Below are positions 1 through 5,803 of a stretch of DNA of 18,498 nucleotides, in pieces. Within the stretch, counting starts at the first letter, position 1. Each line of letters starts with the position of its first letter. A program made the translations under genes and the position numbers. The DNA is taken from the NCBI GenBank assembly GCA_934132805.1, contig CAKPAB010000025.1, forward strand, positions 1-18,498, given 5' to 3'. The notes below the pieces were generated by a model. It saw only the letters and a program-made list of their open reading frames with translations, was not told where the DNA came from and did no database searches. This DNA comes from an uncultured Clostridia bacterium. GTDB taxonomy: Bacteria > Bacillota > Clostridia > TANB77 > CAG-508.

Positions 1-11
1 ACCTCCAAAAA

Positions 12-69
12 AAAATATAACTATGCAAATTCAAAATTCTTGTATTTTGAATTTACACAGTTATATTTT
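12..69 (-). terminator. Long AT-rich hairpin, probable second terminator of the tRNA transcript
   Basis: Positions 12-22 pair perfectly with 59-69 (11 bp) and 27-37 with 44-54 (11 bp), separated by a 4x4 internal loop and closed by a 6-base loop. Read leftward, the stem runs into about nine T residues (7-15 on the plus strand are all A), as in an intrinsic terminator. Directly after it the minus strand reads GGAGGT at the window edge, which could be the ribosome binding site of a leftward gene outside the window. The structure is seen; its role is inferred. Confidence 0.6.
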
Positions 70-101
70 AACACTCATTAAAAAATCTAACATGTAAAAA
101 T

Positions 102-133
102 CGATAAAATGTTGATATACCAACGTTTTATCG
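102..133 (-). terminator. Terminator hairpin of the tRNA-Gly/tRNA-Cys transcript
   Basis: CGATAAAA (102-109) pairs with TTTTATCG (126-133), and GTTG (111-114) with CAAC (121-124), around a 6-base loop. Read leftward the stem is followed by ATTTTTAC. It sits 10 bases beyond the CCA end of tRNA-Cys, the right place to stop the tRNA transcript. A second hairpin at 12-69 may back it up. Confidence 0.65.
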
Positions 134-142
134 TTTCTTTTC

Positions 143-216
143 TGGAGGCGACTATCGGAGTCGAACCGATCATCAGAGTTTTGCAGACTCGTGCCTTACC
201 GCTTGGCTAAGTCGCC
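143..216 (-). tRNA. tRNA-Cys, anticodon GCA, CCA end encoded
   Basis: On the minus strand the gene begins GGCGACTTAGCC and ends AGTCGCC, T, CCA. The 7-bp acceptor stem GGCGACT/AGTCGCC, a D-arm, the anticodon arm GAGT-CTGCAAA-ACTC with anticodon GCA (plus-strand bases 182-184) and the T-arm GATCGGTTCGACTCCGAT are all visible. The gene is 74 bases including CCA. The U discriminator base is the known identity feature of tRNA-Cys. It lies 25 bases downstream of tRNA-Gly on the same strand, so both probably come from one precursor. Confidence 0.97.
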
Positions 217-241
217 ATATGTAATTTGTATTTAAAATAAT

Positions 242-315
242 TGGAGCAGGTAACGGGAATCGGACCCGTAACTTAACCTTGGCAAGGTTATGTTTTACCA
301 CTAAACTATACCTGC
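242..315 (-). tRNA. tRNA-Gly, anticodon GCC, CCA end encoded
   Basis: The minus strand begins GCAGGTATAGTTTAGTGG and ends TACCTGC, T, CCA. It has a 7-bp acceptor stem GCAGGTA/TACCTGC, the anticodon arm AACCT-TGCCAAG-GTT with GCC (281-283 on plus), and the T-arm ACGGGTTCGATTCCCGT-type arm with small variations (GGTCCGATTCC). Length is 74 bases including CCA. It is the first gene of a two-tRNA unit and is preceded by a consensus promoter. Confidence 0.97.
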
Positions 316-359
316 ATCTGTTTGCTTGTTATATTTAATTATATTCAAAAGCAATTAAT

Positions 360-388
360 ATAATACCAAATATTATAAATATTGTCAA
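360..388 (-). promoter_or_regulatory. Sigma-A promoter of the tRNA-Gly/tRNA-Cys unit
   Basis: Minus strand: TTGACA (383-388), a 17-base spacer, TATTAT (360-365). The -35 box is perfect and the -10 box matches five of six. Transcription would start about 353, some 38 bases ahead of tRNA-Gly, as expected for a strong stable-RNA promoter. Confidence 0.85.
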
Positions 389-459
389 TAGTTTTTTTAC
401 AATTAACTTATATCATTAACTTTACAAATAGTGTATAGCTGAATTTGAATTTTTTAAAT

Positions 460-488
460 TTGACTGCAGTTAATTTTTGTGTTATAAT
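460..488 (+). promoter_or_regulatory. Sigma-A promoter of the orphan gene at 572
   Basis: TTGACT (460-465), a 17-base spacer and TATAAT (483-488): five of six and six of six matches. The predicted start near 495 gives a leader of about 77 bases. The leader contains an 8-bp AT inverted repeat, AATAGAAT (513-520) with ATTCTATT (529-536), followed by a T-rich run. That could be a weak attenuator or just AT-rich sequence. The promoter is divergent from the tRNA promoter about 70 bases away. Confidence 0.8.
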
Positions 489-571
489 TTTTGTTATGTA
501 ACCTATCAAAATAATAGAATTGTATTTAATTCTATTGTATTTTTCTTTAAAAATTAAAAGGAGAAAAACAA

Positions 572-1333
572 ATGAAAAAAGAAGAAATCGTAGAAAATAA
601 AAACTTTATTTTTACAAGTAAATCAGCGCCTAATGCATTATATCAATGGTTAGATGAATCGACATTGTCTGTGAAGACTTTTGTTGATATCCTAAAAAAC
701 TATTGTGATGTCGTTTTACCGGCTTATGTTGGCTCATATAGTTCTAAAGATAATTCTTTGAAATTTAAATCTAGTAAAAGGATAATTCATATTAGGCTTC
801 ATCCCATTAAGCATATTAATGATGCTATAGTAACTAGCATTGGTTTTAGTGATGAATTTGATTCTGGCTTGTTTAAACTTATAATTGATAATTTTAATTG
901 TTCAATTATACCTATAAAACGGTCTTTTTATAGAAAAAATCGTCACCTTACAGAATATTTAGCCGTGCATTATACTAATGCTTCGCCTTTATACAACGCA
1001 TTGCTAAAGCTTAACCATACTTATGGGTTAAAAATTGAAATTTCTACCCCTGAGGTAAACCATGAGCTCCAACGTATTTTCTCGCTGCATCATGATGACA
1101 TTTTAAAAATGTTGTTTGATTTACGGGATAAAATCGACACTTTATCCCTTTATAATAATTTAATGTCTTTGTTATCATTAAATTATTTTCAAAAGCATAG
1201 TCTTTTGGTAAAAATAGCGGTTATATATCTTGAAGAAGATTATAATTCTTCGATTAACTATATTTCTAGAGCCAAAAAGACTTCAACATTTTTAAGCATC
1301 AAGAATGGGCAAGTTGAAAAATATAGTTTTTAG
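572..1333 (+). CDS. Orphan protein of unknown function, 253 aa
   Basis: I do not recognise this protein. It starts at ATG 572 behind a clear AAGGAG site (558-563), so the start is firm. No signal peptide, membrane segment or catalytic motif is visible, and it looks cytoplasmic and mixed alpha/beta. The first 115 residues are rich in beta-prone stretches (residues 70-115) and the rest looks helical, with a central basic patch around RSFYRKNRH (about 117-125). It is a single-gene unit, with a near-consensus promoter at 460-488 and a 16-bp terminator right after its stop. It uses codons such as TCG, CGT, ACC and CTC more freely than the neighbouring T-rich genes, which may hint at a separate origin. 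It lies between tRNA genes and topA. A real gene is well supported; its function is not. Confidence 0.85.
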   Translation: MKKEEIVENKNFIFTSKSAPNALYQWLDESTLSVKTFVDILKNYCDVVLPAYVGSYSSKDNSLKFKSSKRIIHIRLHPIKHINDAIVTSIGFSDEFDSGLFKLIIDNFNCSIIPIKRSFYRKNRHLTEYLAVHYTNASPLYNALLKLNHTYGLKIEISTPEVNHELQRIFSLHHDDILKMLFDLRDKIDTLSLYNNLMSLLSLNYFQKHSLLVKIAVIYLEEDYNSSINYISRAKKTSTFLSIKNGQVEKYSF

Positions 1334-1341
1334 TTAAGTGT

Positions 1342-1381
1342 AAAAGCTACCACAAAATAATTTGTTTTTGTGGTAGCTTTT
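1342..1381. terminator. Bidirectional terminator between the orphan gene and topA
   Basis: AAAAGCTACCACAAAA (1342-1357) is perfectly complementary to 1366-1381, giving a 16-bp stem with an 8-base loop. Both ends run into T on the transcribed strand. It lies between the convergent stops at 1333 and 1388, so it can end both transcripts. Confidence 0.9.
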
Positions 1382-1387
1382 TCATGT

Positions 1388-3484
1388 TTATTTTTTCTTT
1401 GAACTTGTTTTCTTTGTTGTTTTTCTTTTTGTTGTTGCTTTTTTAGTTGTATTAGTTTTCTTTTCTGTCTCTTTTTTTACATTTTCTGCTTCTTCTGGAT
1501 TCCACTTTTCACCTGGTTTTGGCTTGTTCCAAGAAATATAATCACAAGATTCTGGATTGTTTTCGCAAATATAATAATTTCTTTTTCTCTTTGTTTTTCT
1601 AACCTGAACTGTTGCTCCACATTTTGGACATGGAACATCAATTGTTTCTATTATTGGCTTTACATTTCTACATTCTGGAAATCCTGGACATGCTAAGAAC
1701 TTACCATATCTTCCATATTTGTAGACCATCATTCTGCCACATTTTTCACATTGCACATCTGATACTTCGTCAACTAATTGTACATGTTCTAGTTCTTTTT
1801 CGGCTTTTTCAAGTTCTTCTTTAAATGGACCATAGAATTCTCTAATAGTTTTTTTCCATTGTTCTTTTCCCTCTGCTATTTCATCAAATTCATTTTCAAT
1901 TTTTGCTGTAAATTCCACATTTACTATATCTGCAAAGTTTTCTGTAAGTAGTTTATTTACTATTTTTCCTAGTTCTGTTGGTATCAATTGTCTTTGTTCT
2001 TTTTCTATGTATCTTCTTTCTAATATTGTTGTAATTGTTGGTGAATATGTACTTGGCCTTCCTATCCCTTTTTCTTCTAATGCTTTTACTAAACTAGCTT
2101 CTGTATATCTTGCAGGTGGCTCTGTAAAGCTTTGTTTTGGATTTATTTTTATTAATTTTACTTCCTGATTTTCGTTTAATGGTGGTAGCATTCCACCTTC
2201 TTGTTCTTCTTTTCCGTCTGTGCCTTCTACATATAAAATCATAAATCCTTTAAATTTTATTGTTTGTCCATTTGCTTTAAAGTCATAGTCATTTGCTTTA
2301 ATGTTTATTGCCATTGTGTCATAAACTGCTGGTTTCATTTGGCTTGCCATAAATCTGTTATAAATTAATTTGTATAATTTGTATTGGTCTTTACTTAGTT
2401 CATCTTTTATGTTGTCTGGCTCAATGTCTGAGTATGTTGGTCTTATACCTTCGTGAGCATCTTGTGCGTCTTTATTTGTTTTGTAATATCTATTTTCGTA
2501 AAATTCCTCACCATATGTTGATACTATGTGTGTTTTTGCTGCTGCTCTTGCTTCTTCTGATATTCTTGTTGAGTCTGTTCTCATGTATGTTATTAAACCT
2601 ACTGTTCCTCTGTCTGCTATTTTTACTCCTTCATATAATGTTTGTGCAACAGACATTGTTTTCTTTAATGTGAATCCTAATTTTCTTGATGCCTCTTGTT
2701 GCATTGTACTTGTTGTAAATGGTGGTGCTGGATTTCTCTTTTTCTCACCTTTTTTGATTTCTGATACTATATATTTTGCTTTTTCTATGTCTTTTAAGAT
2801 TTGGTCAACTTGTTCTTTTGAGTTGATTTCTTGTTTTTTTCCGTTTTTTCCATAGAATCTTGCTTCAAATTCTTTTTTTGATTTTTCGTCTTTTAAGTTT
2901 GCATATATATTCCAATATTCTTGTGGTATAAAGTTTTCAATCTCTGTTTCTCTGTCTACTATTAATTTTACTGCTACTGATTGAACTCTTCCTGCTGATA
3001 GTCCTCTTTTTACTTTTTTCCATAGTAATGGACTTATTTTGTATCCTACTATTCTGTCTAAAACTCTTCTTGCTTGTTGTGCATCTACAGTGTTTAGGTC
3101 AATGTTTCTTGGCTCTTTTATTGCTTTTTGTACTGCTGATTTTGTTATTTCATTAAAAGTGACTCTTGTTATTTTGTCTTTGTCGTCTTCTAATATTTTT
3201 GCTAGGTGCCATGCTATTGCTTCACCCTCACGGTCGGGGTCAGTTGCTAGATAGACTTTTTTTGCTTTTTTTGCGTCTGTTTTTAAAGATTTTATTAGGT
3301 CACCTTTTCCTCTTATATTTATATATTCTGGCTCAAAGTCGTGTTCTATGTCTACTCCTAGTTTTGATTTTGGTAAGTCTCTGATGTGTCCCATTGATGC
3401 TACAACTTTTGTGCTTCCTCCTAAAAATTTTTTTATTGTATTTGCTTTTGCTGGTGATTCTACTATTATTAATTTGTCTGCCAT
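1388..3484 (-). CDS. topA: DNA topoisomerase I (type IA)
   Basis: The 698-residue protein relaxes negatively supercoiled DNA by single-strand passage in the nucleoid. The N-terminal TOPRIM domain starts LIIVESPAKANTIKKFLG (5-22) and carries the metal-binding TDPDREGEA (81-89). The active-site tyrosine is Tyr300 in GLITYMRTDST, and the PPARYTEASLV segment (456-466) is typical of the family. Two C-terminal zinc ribbons are visible: Cys579/582/599/605 and Cys619/622/640/647. A lysine/threonine-rich tail (about 670-698) follows. Length and order are those of a standard Firmicute TopA. Start ATG 3484 has a strong AGGAGGAACT site. It is the last gene of a leftward cluster and also has a plausible promoter of its own at 3517-3545. 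It ends at the shared terminator 1342-1381. Confidence 0.98.
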   Translation of the reverse strand: MADKLIIVESPAKANTIKKFLGGSTKVVASMGHIRDLPKSKLGVDIEHDFEPEYINIRGKGDLIKSLKTDAKKAKKVYLATDPDREGEAIAWHLAKILEDDKDKITRVTFNEITKSAVQKAIKEPRNIDLNTVDAQQARRVLDRIVGYKISPLLWKKVKRGLSAGRVQSVAVKLIVDRETEIENFIPQEYWNIYANLKDEKSKKEFEARFYGKNGKKQEINSKEQVDQILKDIEKAKYIVSEIKKGEKKRNPAPPFTTSTMQQEASRKLGFTLKKTMSVAQTLYEGVKIADRGTVGLITYMRTDSTRISEEARAAAKTHIVSTYGEEFYENRYYKTNKDAQDAHEGIRPTYSDIEPDNIKDELSKDQYKLYKLIYNRFMASQMKPAVYDTMAINIKANDYDFKANGQTIKFKGFMILYVEGTDGKEEQEGGMLPPLNENQEVKLIKINPKQSFTEPPARYTEASLVKALEEKGIGRPSTYSPTITTILERRYIEKEQRQLIPTELGKIVNKLLTENFADIVNVEFTAKIENEFDEIAEGKEQWKKTIREFYGPFKEELEKAEKELEHVQLVDEVSDVQCEKCGRMMVYKYGRYGKFLACPGFPECRNVKPIIETIDVPCPKCGATVQVRKTKRKRNYYICENNPESCDYISWNKPKPGEKWNPEEAENVKKETEKKTNTTKKATTKRKTTKKTSSKKK

Positions 3485-3516
3485 AGTTCCTCCTCTTTTT
3501 TTATATTACTTATAGT

Positions 3517-3545
3517 ATTCTAGAACATTTTTTCATATTTTGCAA
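3517..3545 (-). promoter_or_regulatory. Putative topA promoter inside the end of the upstream gene
   Basis: Minus strand TTGCAA (3540-3545), 17-base spacer, TAGAAT (3517-3522); the -10 box overlaps the TAG stop of the upstream gene. Predicted start is about 3510, giving a leader of about 25 bases that contains the ribosome binding site. The -35 match is moderate, so read-through from upstream may also matter. Confidence 0.45.
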
Positions 3546-3858
3546 GTTTTTGTCTAAATAAGTCTATTATGACTTCTTCTGAGTTAATTGGAGTTACTTG
3601 ATTTGTTTTAAAAATATTCAAAATTTGATTTGCTTCAATTTCATCATTTGTTACATATCTAATTTTTTTATTTTCTACTTTTGTATAATTGGGCCTATAT
3701 TCTGTTTTTATTATTTCTATTCCAAATTTTGGCTTTTTAAAAGTGCTTATTTCATCTTCATTTATTTGCTTGTAGTATTCTAGCTTAATTGGATGTTTTA
3801 TTCCAGCTTCTTCAAGTTTCTCTCTTTCGATAAATACACTACCAAAAAATGTTTTCAA
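3520..3858 (-). CDS. Small DUF6514-like protein, 112 aa, TTG start
   Basis: An unnamed small cytoplasmic protein. The open frame extends up to 3924, but I place the start at TTG 3858, because AGGGGG lies 7 bases before it and nothing comparable precedes the longer start. The protein begins LKTFFGSVFIEREKL. Its core, FGIEIIKTEY (with KIRYVTNDEIEANQIL and NQVTPINSEEVIIDL after it), follows the pattern of the clostridial DUF6514 family, in which a beta-rich first half leads to a helical end with a V(T/S)PI motif. This is a pattern match from memory, not an alignment. No biochemical role is known to me. It lies 35 bases upstream of topA on the same strand, and the topA promoter overlaps its stop. 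Confidence 0.7.
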   Translation of the reverse strand: MKTFFGSVFIEREKLEEAGIKHPIKLEYYKQINEDEISTFKKPKFGIEIIKTEYRPNYTKVENKKIRYVTNDEIEANQILNIFKTNQVTPINSEEVIIDLFRQKLAKYEKMF

Positions 3859-3895
3859 AAAAATCCCCCTTTTCTTTTGTTTTTTAATATGTTCT

Positions 3896-3924
3896 ATATT
3901 ACTACTAATTCCAATAGTTTGCAA
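3896..3924 (-). promoter_or_regulatory. Possible promoter of the DUF6514-like gene
   Basis: Minus strand TTGCAA (3919-3924), 17-base spacer, TAATAT (3896-3901). Each box matches four of six, so this is a weak prediction. It would start transcription about 30 bases before TTG 3858, which agrees with the shorter start chosen for that gene. Confidence 0.3.
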
Positions 3925-4044
3925 GGATTTTTCATCGCAATTTTTGACATTAATTTTGCTGTATTTTTATATTTTTTTATTTTTCTTTACAGTTCGACTT
4001 TATGCCCTAAAATTTTTCTTTGTTCTTGACATTTTTCGATAGTT

Positions 4045-4932
4045 TTATTTTTTTAAAAATTGTTCTATTTCGTTTGCTAAAATTTCTTCTTTGTTTGTAT
4101 AGCTATGGTCTGCTCCTTCAATATATCCAATATCTAATTTGTCGTTTTTTATTTTTTCTTTTAAAGTTTTACATAACTCATCTGCTTTTTGAATAATTAG
4201 TTCTTTGTTGTTCCCCCATCTCATAAATAATGGTACTTTTATGTTGTTTAATTTTTCATAATTATAGCTTTCGTCTGAAAATCTTGCAAAGTCTATGTCT
4301 TTATTTTCAATTGCATATCGTAAAAATGTTTTTACACTTATTGGATGTATAAAACTTTCTTCTGGCATTAATTGTTTTTGCATATTTTCTTTTTTCATAT
4401 TTTTTGCGTATGTTACCATTGCTGGGAAATTTTCTTTTAAATATATTTGGAATGCAAGTGGTATGTCTACTAGCGAAAGTAGAATTATACCTTTTATTTG
4501 GTCTAGTATTTCTTTGTTGTTTTCCTCTATTAATTTGTTGTATGTGTAAATTGTTTTGGTGCATCCTAGACTATGGCCCATTATATATATTTCTTTGTAT
4601 CCTCGTTCTGTAGCATAATTGATGGCTCCTATTATGTCTTCATAACTTTCTGATATTTCTTCATATGCTGTGCCTGCGAGTTCTGATTTTTCTTTGTCTT
4701 CTTTTTTTATATAGTTTATTATGTCATGACCTCTATTGTTAAATGCTAAAAAGTCGATATCTATTTTGTTTGCTTTTTCTGCTATTTTTTCGTCTCTTTT
4801 TTTGATGCAATTTGTTGCCATCCCATGTACTGATATTATTATTTTGGATGTTTTATTTGTACTTTTGTATATAATTCCGTTTAGAATTACTCCATCTTGC
4901 GCTTTTAAAAATATTGTTTCTACATTTTTCAT
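4045..4932 (-). CDS. Alpha/beta-hydrolase family serine hydrolase
   Basis: A 295-residue soluble hydrolase with the alpha/beta fold. The oxyanion strand reads IIISVHGMATN (31-41) and the nucleophile elbow is GHSLG with Ser121 (119-123). The catalytic histidine is probably His277 in GADHSYT. The acid position after strand 7 reads MRWGNNKELI (237-246), with no Asp at the usual place, so Glu244 or another residue may serve. There is no signal peptide, so it acts in the cytoplasm; the substrate is unknown (ester or lipid-like). ATG 4932 lies 2 bases after the stop of the upstream gene and uses an AAGGAAA site inside that gene's end, so the two are translationally coupled. Confidence 0.9.
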   Translation of the reverse strand: MKNVETIFLKAQDGVILNGIIYKSTNKTSKIIISVHGMATNCIKKRDEKIAEKANKIDIDFLAFNNRGHDIINYIKKEDKEKSELAGTAYEEISESYEDIIGAINYATERGYKEIYIMGHSLGCTKTIYTYNKLIEENNKEILDQIKGIILLSLVDIPLAFQIYLKENFPAMVTYAKNMKKENMQKQLMPEESFIHPISVKTFLRYAIENKDIDFARFSDESYNYEKLNNIKVPLFMRWGNNKELIIQKADELCKTLKEKIKNDKLDIGYIEGADHSYTNKEEILANEIEQFLKK

Positions 4933-4934
4933 TT

Positions 4935-5600
4935 TTAAATTTTCCTTACTATTTCATTTTGATTTTTATATATGCTATTTGCAGGTACTACTTTTCTTAC
5001 TGATGATAATGGATATATGTTGCTGTGGCTTCCTATTACTGTTCCAGGGTTTAAAACTGAGCCACATCCAACTTCTACTTCGTCTCCTAGCATCGCTCCG
5101 AATTTTTTTAGTCCTGTTTCTATTTTTTCTGTATCATTTTTTACTATTACTAATTTTTTATCTGATTTTACATTTGATGTTATTGATCCTGCTCCCATGT
5201 GTGATTTGTATCCTAATATTGAGTCACCAACATAATTGTAGTGTGGCACTTGTACTTTGTTAAATAATATTACATTTTTTAGTTCTGTTGAGTTTCCTAC
5301 TACTGCACCTTCTCCAACTATTGCTTTTCCTCTTATGAATGCACAGTGTCTTATTTCTGCATTTTTTCCTATTATTGCAGGTCCATGTATATATGCTGTT
5401 GGTGCTACTGTTGCTGATTTTGCTATCCATACGTTTTCTCCTACTTTATCATATTCTTCTGGGTCTAGTGTATTTCCTAGTTCTATTATGAAGTCATTTA
5501 TTTTTGGCAATACTTCCCATGGATATGTTGCTCCTTCAAATATTTTTTTTGCTATTGTTTTTTCTAAATTATATAGATTTTTTATTTTACACTCTTCCAT
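4935..5600 (-). CDS. Left-handed beta-helix (hexapeptide-repeat) protein, sugar-nucleotide/acyltransferase-like
   Basis: A 221-residue protein with imperfect hexapeptide repeats of the left-handed beta-helix type (for example AIIGKNAEI, AIVGEGAVVG, GDEVEVGCGSVLNPGTVIG). Such proteins are often labelled UDP-N-acetylglucosamine pyrophosphorylase-related or acyltransferases. It lacks the N-terminal nucleotidyltransferase domain of GlmU, so it is at most the acyltransferase-like half. The segment YVGDSILGYKSHMGAGSITS matches the GlmU-like helix with its conserved GAG turn. The frame is open to 5636, but ATG 5600 has a good AAGGAG site 7 bases upstream, while the earlier ATG has none, so I start there. 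It is the first gene of the leftward cluster with the hydrolase. The exact substrate is unknown. Confidence 0.88.
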   Translation of the reverse strand: MEECKIKNLYNLEKTIAKKIFEGATYPWEVLPKINDFIIELGNTLDPEEYDKVGENVWIAKSATVAPTAYIHGPAIIGKNAEIRHCAFIRGKAIVGEGAVVGNSTELKNVILFNKVQVPHYNYVGDSILGYKSHMGAGSITSNVKSDKKLVIVKNDTEKIETGLKKFGAMLGDEVEVGCGSVLNPGTVIGSHSNIYPLSSVRKVVPANSIYKNQNEIVRKI

Positions 5601-5649
5601 TTCTCTTCTCCTTCTTATTCTTTTAAATTTTTTCAAACTATCATATTAT

Positions 5650-5778
5650 ATGAAATTAATAATTTATTTATTTTGAAGTGATTCGTGGGGACCGTTCAAA
5701 AATTCTCAAAAGTTTTTATAACTTTTGTTAGAATTTTTAGAATGGGGCAACAAAAAATAAATAAAATATTAATTTCAT
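5650..5778. repeat. Nested palindromic element (MITE-like or large RNA hairpin)
   Basis: Outer arms 5650-5674 and 5754-5778 are inverted copies matching at 24 of 25 bases. Inside, AAAAATTCT (5698-5706) pairs with 5730-5738, and CAAAAGTT (5707-5714) with AACTTTTG (5720-5727), around a 5-base loop. The spacers carry GTGGGGACCGTTC (5685-5697) and ATGGGGC (5742-5748), the only GC-rich patches here. It fills the 203-base gap between mgtA and the beta-helix gene, and a TATAAT for that gene abuts the left arm. It could be a small non-autonomous element or the mgtA terminator; no transposase is present. Confidence 0.7.
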
Positions 5779-5803
5779 AAAGAATATATTTTAAAAATTT
5801 TTT

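Noticed and set aside
143..216. tRNA-Cys 3' end as an integration site for an island
   Set aside because: I found no second copy of its 3' end in the window, and the accessory genes lie far away on the other side.
1612..3254. Several plus-strand open frames across topA
   Set aside because: They are antisense shadows of topA: leucine- or phenylalanine-rich translations, no ribosome binding sites and no family motifs.
3859..3924. Longer TTG start (3924) for the DUF6514-like gene
   Set aside because: No ribosome binding site precedes it, whereas AGGGGG is well placed before TTG 3858; the extra 22 residues do not resemble the family start.
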